This document shows positions 7,413 to 17,584 of a stretch of DNA of 64,000 bases, piece after piece (position 1 is the stretch's first letter; every line of letters begins with the position of its first letter). The position numbers were made by a program, and so were the translations under genes. Origin of the DNA: Phycisphaerae bacterium (GTDB lineage Bacteria; Planctomycetota; Phycisphaerae; UBA1845; Fen-1342); NCBI GenBank assembly GCA_022072445.1, contig JAJVHV010000016.1:124001-188000 (forward strand), read 5' to 3'. The notes below the pieces were generated by a model that saw nothing but the letters and a program-made list of their open reading frames with translations, was not told the origin of the DNA and searched no databases.

Positions 7413-8735
7413 TCAGGGTAACGGGCCGACGACCCTGAGCCGGACAAACTCGAACGCGCCCATGTCGGCCAGTGGTGCCGATCCGGCGCCCGTGTCCACG
7501 CGGCGCGGGTCGTCGAGCCGCCGCCGGTTGCCCGCGAAGTCCAGGGGCGTGGGCTCGGCTGCGTCGCCGTCGGCGTCGAGGTCGCCGAAGTCCGGCGGCA
7601 GCAGCGCGTTGCTCGCGGCGTCGATCGCAGGCGAGGCGCTCGTCAGCGCGAAATCGTCCGTCGCGGGGTTCCGAAAGCGGGGGTCGGCATCGATGCTGTT
7701 GGACCAGATGAGCGTCGCGGACGACGCAACGTAGGCACCCGCTTCTCCGCCACGGACGTCGCTGTATTCGACCGTCAGCGTGACGCTCGGATCGTCCGGC
7801 GACTGCAAGGCGAGCAGGGCGATCTCCGGGCCCGTTGCGGCGGCGTTGCCCCAGACCAGGGAGTTCCGGATGGCGGGTGCACCGGCGGCGCCGATGGCCG
7901 CCAGCGCGCCGCCGAAGTCGGCGGCCTGGTTGGCGCTCAGCGTGCAATTCACAATGCGGATGCCGGAGTTCGAGGCGTAAATGGCGCCGCCTTCCTCGGC
8001 CTGATTCCCGCTGAAGACACAGTTGACGAACAACGGCTTTCCGTTTGAGGCGAAGACAGCCCCGCCAAGCTGGGTGGCGGAGTTGTTGCGGAACACGCAA
8101 TTGATGAATTTCGGCTCGCGGCTGGGCGAGATCGCAAACAACGCGCCACCCCCATACACACCGAGATTGTCCTCGATCGTGCAGTTCACGAAAGTCGGCG
8201 CTGCGTTCACGTCGCCGTGGATCGCGCCGCCGCTGGAGCCGCGGTTCCCGCGAATGATGCAGTTGCGGACAGTCGGGCTCGCGTCGTGATGCAGGAAGAA
8301 CGCGCCGCCGCTGCTGTTGTTGCCGCCCGTGATGGTGAATCCGTCGACGACGGTCTGCGGCGGCTCGAAGGCGACGAACCAGAAGGCAACGCCCGAGCCC
8401 TGACAGTCGATCGTGCATTGCGCCGGCCCATTCTCCGATTTGACCGTGATGACCTTGTACGTCATGGAGATGCTGCGGTTGCCGCTGCCCGTGTACGTGC
8501 CGTCGCGGACCAGGACGACGTCGCCAGCGACGGACGCCGTAATGCCCTCCTGAATCGCGTCGAACGGATGCGCCAGCGAGCCGTCCTCGGCCGGGTCGCT
8601 CACGGACGTATCCCCGGGGCCGGGGTCGCCGGGCGCGTCCTCATCGACATACCAGATCGTTTGTGCGCGCAGCGCGCCAACGAAGCAAAAGACCACGGCG
8701 CATAGAGCAAAGCACTTGCGATTCACGCGGGGCAT
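7413..8735 (-). CDS. Secreted right-handed beta-helix protein
   Basis: 440 residues. I use the ATG beginning MPRVNRKCF because GGAG lies 6 nt upstream of it; an ATG four codons earlier has no such site. A signal peptide (LCAVVFCFVGALRA) is followed by WYVDEDAPGDPG, then a long series of parallel beta-helix rungs with N-C-x-I/F and GGA/GGG turns (TVRNCIIRGNR, TFVNCTIEDN, KFINCVFRNNSA, LFVNCVFSGNQA), and a C-terminal SPAIDAASN...DMGAFEF segment typical of choice-of-anchor Q proteins. Such proteins are extracellular; some are polysaccharide lyases, but no catalytic residues can be assigned. The 184-bp gap before the MNT gene holds no clear gene. Confidence 0.82.
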   Translation of the reverse strand: MPRVNRKCFALCAVVFCFVGALRAQTIWYVDEDAPGDPGPGDTSVSDPAEDGSLAHPFDAIQEGITASVAGDVVLVRDGTYTGSGNRSISMTYKVITVKSENGPAQCTIDCQGSGVAFWFVAFEPPQTVVDGFTITGGNNSSGGAFFLHHDASPTVRNCIIRGNRGSSGGAIHGDVNAAPTFVNCTIEDNLGVYGGGALFAISPSREPKFINCVFRNNSATQLGGAVFASNGKPLFVNCVFSGNQAEEGGAIYASNSGIRIVNCTLSANQAADFGGALAAIGAAGAPAIRNSLVWGNAAATGPEIALLALQSPDDPSVTLTVEYSDVRGGEAGAYVASSATLIWSNSIDADPRFRNPATDDFALTSASPAIDAASNALLPPDFGDLDADGDAAEPTPLDFAGNRRRLDDPRRVDTGAGSAPLADMGAFEFVRLRVVGPLP

Positions 8736-8864
8736 GGGGCGCTCCATAACGAAAGGTAGTGCCTATCTTGCACACTTCCCGCCCAAAAGTACAGGGAACC
8801 TCGGTTTTTCGGCACCATGCGCCACGGGTGACGAAAACGCCCCGGCGCGATCCGGGCTGAAGCC

Positions 8865-9242
8865 TCAATCGCGCGCGGGTTTCTTCTTCGACGAGCGCGA
8901 CGAATCGCGCGCGGCGGCGGCGGGCTTGGCATCGCCGGCGGCTTTCGTCGAAGCCGGCCCGGCAGGCGTCTCGCTCGAAGCGCTCTTGGCGGCGGTGTCG
9001 CGCGTGCTGCCGCCTGAGGCTGACTTCGACTCCGCCTCGGCGGCCTTCTTGTACGACTCGCTGCGATAGTCCGTCTGGTAAAAGCCGGAGCCCTTGAAAA
9101 TCACCCCAGCGCCGGTGCCGATCAGCCGCCGCAGCTTTCGCTTGCGGCAGGCCGGGCATTGCCGCAGCGCGTCCGCGGTGATCGACTGAAACTCCTCGAA
9201 GTTGTGTCCGCACGCGTCGCACGCGTATTCGTAGGTCGGCAT
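8865..9242 (-). CDS. FmdB-family zinc-ribbon protein
   Basis: 125 residues. The N-terminal 55 residues are a typical FmdB/CxxC regulatory-protein zinc ribbon: MPTYEYACDACGHNFEEF with Cys8/Cys11 and QCPACRKRK with Cys29/Cys32, then the conserved GVIFKGSGFYQTDYR. The remaining half is a low-complexity Ala/Ser/Lys tail ending in a basic cluster (KKKPARD). FmdB-like proteins are small putative regulators of unclear role. It follows grpE by 41 bp on the same strand, so it is probably part of the dnaJ-grpE transcript and may be stress-linked. Confidence 0.85.
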   Translation of the reverse strand: MPTYEYACDACGHNFEEFQSITADALRQCPACRKRKLRRLIGTGAGVIFKGSGFYQTDYRSESYKKAAEAESKSASGGSTRDTAAKSASSETPAGPASTKAAGDAKPAAAARDSSRSSKKKPARD

Positions 9243-9283
9243 GCCGAGTACCCCTTGTTGAGTCGTCCGCCCGCTGCCCGGCG

Positions 9284-9883
9284 TCAGCCGCCCTTCCCGG
9301 CCGAAACAATGACGCGCGCCGCACGCAAGATCCGCTCGTGCATCGAATAGCCGCGGGCCACTTCGTTCATGACCGTCCCTTCGGCGTACTGCTCGCTCGG
9401 CTGGCGCAGCAGCGCTTCATGCCGCGACGGATCGAACGGCTGCCCGAGCGACGCGAAACTCTCGACGTTGCGCGACTTCAGCACCTTGAGAAAGTGCTCG
9501 TAGACGATGCGCACGCCCTCGGCCACCGCCTTCACGTCGGTCGCGCCGCGGGCCGAATCGAGCGTGCGATCGAAATCGTCCAGGATCACCAGCAGCTCGC
9601 GGGCGAAATCCGCCTCGGCGAACTTCAGCGCCTCCTGCCGGTCGCGGGCCGCGCGCTGCTGCTGATTCCGCGCCTCCGCGATGATCCGCAGATTCTCGTC
9701 GCGCAGCGCCGCCACCTCGCGCTCCAGCGCGGCGATGCGCTCCTCCGGCGTCGCCGGCCCCGCGGGCGTTACCGCTTCGGGCGGCGCCGCCCCTCCGCCT
9801 TCCGCCGCCGCACCGCCCTCGCCGGCTGGCTCGGGAGAGCGCGGCTCGGCGTCCGCCACGGCGTTGTCCGACGACGTAGTCAT
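9284..9883 (-). CDS. grpE: GrpE nucleotide exchange factor
   Basis: 199 residues. An acidic/Ala-rich N-terminal tail (about 45 residues) precedes the long coiled coil (RIAALEREVAALRDENLRI) and the GrpE core: ELLVILDDFDRTLDSAR, IVYEHFLKVLKSRNVESF, the GQPFDPSRHEALLR signature and the C-terminal beta domain ending GYSMHERILRAARVIVS. GrpE releases ADP from DnaK, completing the DnaK-DnaJ chaperone cycle. Its ATG overlaps the dnaJ stop codon (ATGA), so the two are translationally coupled. No dnaK is present in the window. Confidence 0.95.
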   Translation of the reverse strand: MTTSSDNAVADAEPRSPEPAGEGGAAAEGGGAAPPEAVTPAGPATPEERIAALEREVAALRDENLRIIAEARNQQQRAARDRQEALKFAEADFARELLVILDDFDRTLDSARGATDVKAVAEGVRIVYEHFLKVLKSRNVESFASLGQPFDPSRHEALLRQPSEQYAEGTVMNEVARGYSMHERILRAARVIVSAGKGG

Positions 9884-11025
9884 GAATCAGCTCCTTCTGC
9901 TTTCCCGTCGCTCTCTCGCGTGAAATACTCGCGGACGCGCTCGAAAAAATTCTTGCTCTCCGGCATGACCGACTTGTCCTCCGTCGCCGCAAACTGCCGC
10001 AGCAGATCTTCCTGCTTCTTGTCGAGCTTCTTGGGAATCTCGACGATCACCTGCACCACCTCGTCGCCCAAGCGCCCGCTGCGCAGATCGGGCAGGCCCT
10101 TGCCCGGCAGCCGGAACAGCTCGCCGTGCTGCGTGCCCGGTTTGATTTTCAGCGGTGCCGCCCCGGTCAGCGTCGGCACCTCGACCGTCGTGCCCAGCGC
10201 CGCCTGCGTGAAACTGATCGGTAGACGGCAGATCAGGTGATTCTCCTCGCGCTCGAAAAACGGATGCGCCTCCACGCGGATCACGCAGCGCAGATCGCCC
10301 CGCGCCGCGCCGCTCGCCGCCGGCTCCCCCTCGCCGCGAATCCGCATGCTCTGACCATCATGCACCCCGGCCGGAATCTTCACGTTTACCACCACCTCGC
10401 GCGGCGACCGCCCGCGCCCGCCGCACTTCTTGCACGGCGTCTCGATCACGTGCCCACGGCCGTGACAGATGGGGCACTCCGTGATGACGCGCGAGGCGAA
10501 GAACCCGACGTTCGTCTGCCGCTCCACCTGCCCGTAACCGCCGCAGGTCTGACACGTGCTGCGCTTGCTGCCCGGCTCGTTGCCCTGCCCGCCGCAGCGC
10601 TCGCAGAAATCCTGCCGCTCGAAGCGCAGCGTCTTCTCGACGCCCGTGAGCACCTGCTTCAGGTCGACGCCGACCACGCACTGGATGTCGACGCCGCGCT
10701 GCTGCCGCGGCTGAAACCCGAAGGCGTCGCCGAAGAGGTCCGAGAAGACGCTGAAGATGTCGTCGACGCGCATGTGCGAAAAGTCGTGCATGCCGACGCC
10801 GCTCAGGCCGTCGTGCCCGTGCCGGTCGTAGCGCTGCCGCTTGGCCGGGTCGCTCAGCACCTCGTACGCCTCCGACGCCTCCTTGAAGCGCTCCTCGGCT
10901 CCGGCTTCGCGATTGCGGTCCGGATGATACTTGAGGGCCGCCTGGCGAAAGGCGCGCTTGATCTCGTCAGGCGACGAATCGCGCGAGACGCTCAACACTT
11001 CGTAGTAGTCGCGCTTCGCGCTCAC
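9880..11025 (-). CDS. dnaJ: Chaperone protein DnaJ
   Basis: 381 residues from a GTG start giving MSAKRDYYEVL, the usual DnaJ N-terminus; the frame is open 20 codons further upstream but that part does not resemble DnaJ. Domains in order: J-domain with the HPD motif (KYHPDRN), a short Gly/Phe-type linker containing DIFSVFSDLFGDAFGF, four CxxCxGxG zinc motifs (CERCGGQG, CQTCGGYG, CPICHGRG, CKKCGGRG), and the substrate-binding C-terminal domains. DnaJ delivers unfolded protein to DnaK and stimulates its ATPase. Gene order is dnaJ-grpE-fmdB. The G/F region is unusually short. Confidence 0.95.
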   Translation of the reverse strand: MSAKRDYYEVLSVSRDSSPDEIKRAFRQAALKYHPDRNREAGAEERFKEASEAYEVLSDPAKRQRYDRHGHDGLSGVGMHDFSHMRVDDIFSVFSDLFGDAFGFQPRQQRGVDIQCVVGVDLKQVLTGVEKTLRFERQDFCERCGGQGNEPGSKRSTCQTCGGYGQVERQTNVGFFASRVITECPICHGRGHVIETPCKKCGGRGRSPREVVVNVKIPAGVHDGQSMRIRGEGEPAASGAARGDLRCVIRVEAHPFFEREENHLICRLPISFTQAALGTTVEVPTLTGAAPLKIKPGTQHGELFRLPGKGLPDLRSGRLGDEVVQVIVEIPKKLDKKQEDLLRQFAATEDKSVMPESKNFFERVREYFTRESDGKAEGADS

Positions 11026-11065
11026 CGTTACGAAATCCCCTGATCCCAGGCCTGCCGCCCGCAGC

Positions 11066-11701
11066 TCAATCGTCGTGCCGGACAAGTCGCCGCAGGTTGA
11101 CGTTCAGTCCGTTCCACACGGCGCTCTCGTAGACTCCCCCGGGTGAAACGTCCACCCGGCGGAAGGACCTGGCCGCCGACGTTCGCACGTGCGCCGTCAT
11201 CGCCGGCCGGGACTGATCCTCGGTGGGATCGATGATCCAGTACTCGAGGATGCTCCTGACCTGCGCATGGAGCCGTCGGTTCCGCACATAGTCCTTCTCG
11301 ACGCTTCCGCGCGAAACCACCTCCACGACCAGTGCCGGATCGATCCCGCGATACGACGCTGGAGACTGCGCCGGATATCGGCCATAGGCCGCGAGGTCCG
11401 GCTGGGGCACAATTCCCGACTTCGACTCCGTGCTCACGAACACCCGCGGCTCCCAGACGATCGCCGCAAACGGCCGCTGCCGCGCAGCGCGATTGAACGC
11501 GTCGAGCACGCGGAAAACCGCCACGGCGATGTCCTTGCCGACGGGTGACGATGTGGGCGACACAATCAGCTCTCCGTCGATCAGCTCATAACGGTAGCCG
11601 TCTTCAAACTCGGCGCGCTCGAACTCGGCCACGGACAGGCGCAGGCCGTCGTGGCGCGGGCCCAGCAGCGCTACCGTCGGTCGATACAACCTTCGCACCA
11701 T
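11066..11701 (-). CDS. Uma2-family (DUF820) putative endonuclease
   Basis: 211 residues with the Uma2/DUF820 restriction-endonuclease-like fold: LSVAEFERAEFEDGYRYELIDGELIVSP at the start, then PQPDLAAYG and PALVVEVVSRGSVEKD, which hold the D and ExV/K-type catalytic residues, and the IRSILEYWIIDP-like strand. Members are abundant in cyanobacteria and Planctomycetota and are regarded as putative nucleases, often mobile; no target is known. It ends 40 bp before dnaJ on the same strand, but nothing ties its function to the chaperones. Confidence 0.82.
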   Translation of the reverse strand: MVRRLYRPTVALLGPRHDGLRLSVAEFERAEFEDGYRYELIDGELIVSPTSSPVGKDIAVAVFRVLDAFNRAARQRPFAAIVWEPRVFVSTESKSGIVPQPDLAAYGRYPAQSPASYRGIDPALVVEVVSRGSVEKDYVRNRRLHAQVRSILEYWIIDPTEDQSRPAMTAHVRTSAARSFRRVDVSPGGVYESAVWNGLNVNLRRLVRHDD

Positions 11702-11877
11702 GCCGATCTCCGTCCCGAGCTATTCTATCGGCTGACCACGCCCCGGGCGGCGCGCCTCGGCGGCGCGCGGCACGTCAAAACGCCCACCGGCCGTACGCGC
11801 CGCAGGGGCGTCGCACGTGCGAGCGCCCCTGGGTCGCGTTGACTCAGATTCCAGACTCTATCGGCAACGCCGTCCGC

Positions 11878-13503
<1,626 letters not shown>

Positions 13504-13654
13504 TCACTTCGCACCGGCGTCCCTGCACGCCGGATCGTTATCGTTCAAGCCGGCGCGGCGCCGGAATCCACGCACCCAAAGCCGGACCGTCCAGGCCCGC
13601 GCCTGGCCGTAACCGCCGAACCGGCGTCGCCGATTCGCTCCGCGACAAACCCGC

Positions 13655-13972
13655 CTAGTCCTGAATGGCGAGGATGTCCGCTTCCCGCAGAATGACGTAC
13701 GTCTCACCTTCCAGCTCGACTTCCGTCCCGCTGTACTTGCCGTAGAAAACGCAGTCGCCGACCTTCACCGACATCTGGCCACGCTCGCCGCTCTTCTCCA
13801 GCAGCTTGCCCGGGCCGGCGGCAATCACCTTGCCCTGCTGCGGCTTCTCGCGGGCCGTGTCCGGCAGCACGATTCCGCCGCGCGTCTTCTCTTCGGCCTC
13901 GAAACGCTCGACAACGACGCGATCATCCAGCGGACGAATCTTGAGCTTCTTTGCGGTGGCAACTGCGGGCAT
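13655..13972 (-). CDS. groES: Co-chaperonin GroES
   Basis: 105 residues with the full GroES signature: [20 protein letters not shown] at the start, GGIVLPDTA in the mobile loop, GKVIAAGPG, and [35 protein letters not shown] at the end. GroES caps GroEL rings during folding. A strong AAGGAG lies 10 nt before the ATG. Upstream are three imperfect 26-bp tandem repeats (see 13989-14067); no CIRCE (HrcA) element was found nearby. Confidence 0.95.
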   Translation of the reverse strand: MPAVATAKKLKIRPLDDRVVVERFEAEEKTRGGIVLPDTAREKPQQGKVIAAGPGKLLEKSGERGQMSVKVGDCVFYGKYSGTEVELEGETYVILREADILAIQD

Positions 13973-13988
13973 TGCGGTCGATCTCCTT

Positions 13989-14067
13989 TTCTTCGCGTTC
14001 AGCGGCTGTCCAGATTTCTCGCCTTCAGCGGGGTTTTCAGGTTCTTCGCCTCTAGTGGCTGTTCAAG
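13989..14067. repeat. Three imperfect ~26-bp tandem repeats upstream of groES
   Basis: Units begin at 13989, 14016 and 14042 and share the pattern TTC(T)TCGC-TTCAGCGG-TTTCAG, about 75-80% alike. They occupy the leader between groES and the small upstream frame, where a heat-shock operator would be expected. They may be a regulatory array, or remnants of a repeat-coding tail. No function can be assigned. Confidence 0.6.
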
Positions 14068-14252
14068 CCCAGCATTTCAAATTCGTGCGGGTCGTCGATC
14101 CCGCGCGTCACAGCTCCCGGCGGCGCACAGTCCACGATGCTGACGAACGTCGGGGCGTCGGCGGCGATCGTCAGGCCCCAGGCGCTCGCCGCCGGCACTG
14201 ACTCCGTGCTCGCGTCGTCAACGACCGTCATGATGATCCCAATCGACGTCAT
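14052..14252 (-). CDS. Possible small protein between groEL2 and groES
   Basis: 66 residues from an ATG preceded by GAGGAG ([20 protein letters not shown]...). The peptide has ordinary composition, a hydrophobic start and an acidic end ([17 protein letters not shown]), and lies in the groEL-groES region on the same strand. No family recognised. The frame is open 31 codons further upstream, but only this start has a ribosome site. It may be non-coding leader; its 3' end runs into the tandem repeats. Confidence 0.35.
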   Translation of the reverse strand: MTSIGIIMTVVDDASTESVPAASAWGLTIAADAPTFVSIVDCAPPGAVTRGIDDPHEFEMLGLNSH

Positions 14253-14331
14253 GTACTCCTCGCACGCACGACGGCATGCACTGCTCGCACGATCGTCTGC
14301 CATCGCACTCGTCGGCGGGCAGGCGCTTTCT

Positions 14332-14365
14332 TCTGCACTCTGCATGCTTCATGCTGCATTGCAGT
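14332..14365. repeat. Interspersed repeat copy (ATGCAGAATG family) 3' of groEL2
   Basis: Reads CTTCTGCACTCTGCATGCTT and on to CATGCTGCATTGCAG, two bases away from the groEL2 stop. It resembles the right arm of the foldback element at 40252-40274 (CTCTGCATTCTTCATTCTGC then ATTGC), with a few substitutions. Dispersed copies of the same short sequence at unrelated sites suggest a mobile or recombinogenic repeat. Confidence 0.6.
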
Positions 14366-14367
14366 TC

Positions 14368-16020
14368 CTACATGTCGTCCATGCCGCCCATGTCGTCATG
14401 GTCGTGGCCGCCCGGGGCACCCTTGCCCTTCGCGTCCTTCGGCTTCTGCGCGATCACGCACGCCGTCGAAAGCAGCACGCGGGCCACGCTGCTCGCGTTC
14501 TCCAGCGCCGAACGCACCACCTTGGTCGGGTCGATCACGCCCATCTTCAGCATGTCCCCGTACTCGCCCGTGTCCGCGTTCCAGCCGATCGAGCCGCCCT
14601 TCTCCGTCACGCGCTTCAGCACTACCGCCGGCTCGGCACCCGCGTTGATCGCGATCTGCCGCAGCGGCGCCGTGCACGCTCGGCGGATCACCTCCGCCCC
14701 CACCTTCTCGGCCTCACCCTTGATTTGGAAGTTGTCGAGCGCCGCGGCGGCCCGCAGCAGCGCCACGCCGCCGCCCGGGACGATGCCTTCCTGAATCGCC
14801 GCCCGCGTGGCGTGCAGCGCGTCCTCGACGCGCGCCTTCTTCTCCTTCAGCTCCGCCTCGGTCGCGGCGCCCACGTTGATCTGCGCCACGCCGCCCGCCA
14901 GCTTCGCCAGCCGCTCCTGCAGCTTCTCGCGGTCATAGTCGCTGGTGGTGGCGTCGATCTCCTTGCGGATCATGTCGATGCGGCCCTTGATCGCCGCGCT
15001 GCTGCCGGCCCCCTCGATGATGGTGGTGTTGTCCGCGTCGATGCGGATCTTCTTGGCCTGACCCAGGTCCGCAATCGGAACGTTGTCCAGCTCGATGCCC
15101 AGGTCCTTGAAGATCGCCTTGCCGCCCGTCAGCGTCGCGATGTCTTCCAGCATCGCCTTGCGCCGGTCGCCATAGCCCGGCGCCTTCACCGCCGCCACGC
15201 TCAGAATGCCGCGCAGCTTGTTGACCACCAGCGTCGCCAGCGCCTCGCCCTCGACGTCCTCGGCGATGATCAGCAGCGGCCGCTTGGCCTTGGCGACCTT
15301 CTCCAGCAGCGGCACGAGCTTGGTGACGCTGCTGATCTTCTCCTCGTAGACCAGCACGAACGCCTTCTCCAGCGTGCACTCCATGTTGTCCGGATCGGTC
15401 ACGAAGTGCGGGCTGAGATAGCCGCGGTCGAACTGCATACCCTCCACCACGTCCACCGTGGTCTCCAGGCTCTTACCCTCCTCGACCGTGATCACGCCGT
15501 CCTTGCCCACCCGCGCGAAACAGTCCGCCATGATCTGCCCGATCGAGCGGTCGTTGTTCGCCGAAATGCTCGCAATGTTGACAATGTCGTCCGATTTCTT
15601 GTCCGAAACCGGCCGCGAATTGTCGTGCAGCGCCGCGACCACACGCCCCACCGCCGCGGCAACCCCGCGATTGATCCCGTTGGCGTCAAAGCCCGCGACA
15701 ACCTGCCGCATCCCTTCCTTGAAAATCGCCTCCGCCAGGATCGTCGCCGTCGTCGTCCCGTCCCCCGCCACGTCCGACGTCTTGCTCGCCGCTTCCTTCA
15801 CCAACTGCGCCGCACAATTCTCGTTCTTGTCGGTCAGCTCCACCTCTTCGGCGACCGTCACTCCGTCCTTCGTCACGTTCGGCGCGCCCCAGCCCTTGTC
15901 GAGGACGGCGTTGCGGCCGCGCGGCCCGAACGTGCTCTTCACCGCCGAAGCGAGCTTCTCGACACCCGCCACGAATGCCTTCCGGGCGTCGTCATCGTAC
16001 GTGATCAACTTGGCCGCCAT
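14368..16020 (-). CDS. groEL2: Chaperonin GroEL, copy 2 (with GGM-type tail)
   Basis: 550 residues from the ATG beginning [14 protein letters not shown], which has AAGGAG 8 nt upstream; the frame is open 26 codons further but without GroEL-like sequence. All GroEL hallmarks are present ([50 protein letters not shown]). The C-terminus ends [14 protein letters not shown], the hydrophobic Gly/Met tail of housekeeping GroELs that lines the ring cavity. It has no adjacent groES of its own but lies just upstream of the groES-groEL1 pair. The two GroELs differ clearly in sequence, so they are old paralogues rather than a recent duplication. Confidence 0.95.
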   Translation of the reverse strand: MAAKLITYDDDARKAFVAGVEKLASAVKSTFGPRGRNAVLDKGWGAPNVTKDGVTVAEEVELTDKNENCAAQLVKEAASKTSDVAGDGTTTATILAEAIFKEGMRQVVAGFDANGINRGVAAAVGRVVAALHDNSRPVSDKKSDDIVNIASISANNDRSIGQIMADCFARVGKDGVITVEEGKSLETTVDVVEGMQFDRGYLSPHFVTDPDNMECTLEKAFVLVYEEKISSVTKLVPLLEKVAKAKRPLLIIAEDVEGEALATLVVNKLRGILSVAAVKAPGYGDRRKAMLEDIATLTGGKAIFKDLGIELDNVPIADLGQAKKIRIDADNTTIIEGAGSSAAIKGRIDMIRKEIDATTSDYDREKLQERLAKLAGGVAQINVGAATEAELKEKKARVEDALHATRAAIQEGIVPGGGVALLRAAAALDNFQIKGEAEKVGAEVIRRACTAPLRQIAINAGAEPAVVLKRVTEKGGSIGWNADTGEYGDMLKMGVIDPTKVVRSALENASSVARVLLSTACVIAQKPKDAKGKGAPGGHDHDDMGGMDDM

Positions 16021-16366
16021 GCGGTCATCTCCTTGCTTGTTGCTTGGATGAGTGCTGTCGTCGCCGGCCGGCGTGGAACGGAGTGCCACCGGCAACATCC
16101 GGGGCCGCTAGCAAGAACAATGCCAGAGGCCGGCGGTCCCGAGCCGACCAGGCAATATATCGTAACCATGTGTCAAAATTCATGTTACACGATGGACACG
16201 TCTCCGACCACCCCCTCATGCCGCTCCCGCCCGTCCTCGCCCCGCCGCGCCGACTGTCATTCTGACAGGCTCGACCCCCTGGCCACTCGACCCCTTGACC
16301 CCTCGACCCCTATGATCCTCAACGAGCCTGCCGGCGACCCACCGCACCGGGCGCGACCGGCGCCCG
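16021..16366. promoter_or_regulatory. Divergent intergenic region between groEL2 and the alcohol dehydrogenase
   Basis: 346 bp with no gene. It contains the AT-richest patch of the neighbourhood (about 16150-16190), where the minus strand carries TTGACA at 16176-16171 followed by TATATT after only 11 bp, too close for a standard sigma-70 spacer. Two GCACTC-like words occur upstream of groEL2, but as direct rather than inverted copies, so they are not a CIRCE operator. The right half is a run of simple CTCGACCCC-type repeats (16265-16310). It probably holds both promoters; exact boxes are uncertain. Confidence 0.35.
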
Positions 16367-17584
16367 TTGACTGACAGGTGCCGCCTGACCGACTTCGACT
16401 TCCATCCCACCACGCGCGTCGTCTCCGGCCGCGGGACCCTCGATCGCCTCGGCACCCTCCTGGCCGAGCTGCACGACCTCGCCCACGCCCCAACCGCCGG
16501 AGTGTCGCGCGTCCTGCTCGTCACCGACCGCGGCATCGTCGCCGCCGGCCACGCCGACCGCGCCCAAGCCACTCTCCGCGCCGCCGGCTTCGAGCCCGTC
16601 CTCTTCGATCAGGTCCAGGAAAACCCCACCACCCGCCACGTCGACGCCGGCGTCCAGCTCGCCCGCCACGCCACCGTCGCCTTCATCGTCGGCCTCGGCG
16701 GCGGAAGCAGCATGGACTGCGCCAAGGGAATCAACTTCCTGCTGACCAACGGCGGCCAGATGCAGCAATACCGCGGCGTCGGCAAGGCCACGCGACCCAT
16801 GCTGCCCTTCGTCGCCGTCCCCACCACCGCCGGCACCGGCAGCGAAGCGCAGTCCTTCGCGCTCATCGCCGACGAGGTCACACATCAGAAAATGGCCTGC
16901 GGCGACCGGAAGGCCGCCGCCCGGATCGCCATCCTCGACCCGCTGCTGACGCTGACGCAGCCCCGCGGCGTGACCATCGCGGCCGGCCTCGACGCCGTCG
17001 CACACGCCATCGAGAGCCACGTCTGCACCCGCGCGAACGCCCTCTCGCGCATGCTCAGCCGCGAAGCCTGGCGGCTGGCACGCCACGCCCTGCCGCGCGT
17101 GCTGGCCGCGCCCGACGACCTCGAGGCCCGCGCCGCGATGCTGCTCGCCGCCCACGCCGGCGGCGCCGCCATCGAGAACTCCATGCTCGGCGCCGCGCAC
17201 GCCTGTGCCAACCCGCTCACCGCAACGTTCAACCTGACGCACGGCCTCGCCGTCGCCGTCATGCTGCCGCACGTCGTCCGCTTCAACGCCCCCGCAGCCG
17301 ACGCCCGCTACGCCGAGCTGCTCGCCGCCGAAGCGCTGGCCGACACCGACAACGCGATTCACTCCTCCGCTCGCGGAACCGCCGAACCCGCGGCGCGCCT
17401 GGCGGACCAAATCAACGGACTGCTGGCCCGCGCCGCCGTCGCCACGCGCCTGCGCGATCACGGCATCCCCCGCGACGCGCTGCCGGCGCTCGCCGCCTGC
17501 GCCGCCGAACAGTGGACCGCCGGCTTCAACCCGCGCACGCTCAGCGTCGCGGATTTCGAGCGGCTCTATCAGGAGGCGTGGTGA
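16367..17584 (+). CDS. Iron-containing alcohol dehydrogenase family protein
   Basis: 405 residues of the group III metal-dependent alcohol dehydrogenase family (1,3-propanediol dehydrogenase/glycerol-dehydrogenase-like). The NAD(P)-binding GGGSSMDCAKG is at residues 111-121, then VPTTAGTGSEAQ, and the metal-site histidines in GLDAVAHAIESH and FNLTHGLAVAVMLPH. It should interconvert an alcohol and an aldehyde or ketone; the substrate is not evident. The start is a TTG with no ATG nearby, so it could be a few codons off. Its stop codon overlaps the ATG of the next gene by one base (TGATG). Confidence 0.88.
   Translation: MTDRCRLTDFDFHPTTRVVSGRGTLDRLGTLLAELHDLAHAPTAGVSRVLLVTDRGIVAAGHADRAQATLRAAGFEPVLFDQVQENPTTRHVDAGVQLARHATVAFIVGLGGGSSMDCAKGINFLLTNGGQMQQYRGVGKATRPMLPFVAVPTTAGTGSEAQSFALIADEVTHQKMACGDRKAAARIAILDPLLTLTQPRGVTIAAGLDAVAHAIESHVCTRANALSRMLSREAWRLARHALPRVLAAPDDLEARAAMLLAAHAGGAAIENSMLGAAHACANPLTATFNLTHGLAVAVMLPHVVRFNAPAADARYAELLAAEALADTDNAIHSSARGTAEPAARLADQINGLLARAAVATRLRDHGIPRDALPALAACAAEQWTAGFNPRTLSVADFERLYQEAW

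Noticed and set aside
16060-16100. GAGTGC words upstream of groEL2 as a CIRCE operator
   Set aside because: The two words are direct, not inverted, repeats and the 9-bp spacing and flanking TTA/TAA are absent.
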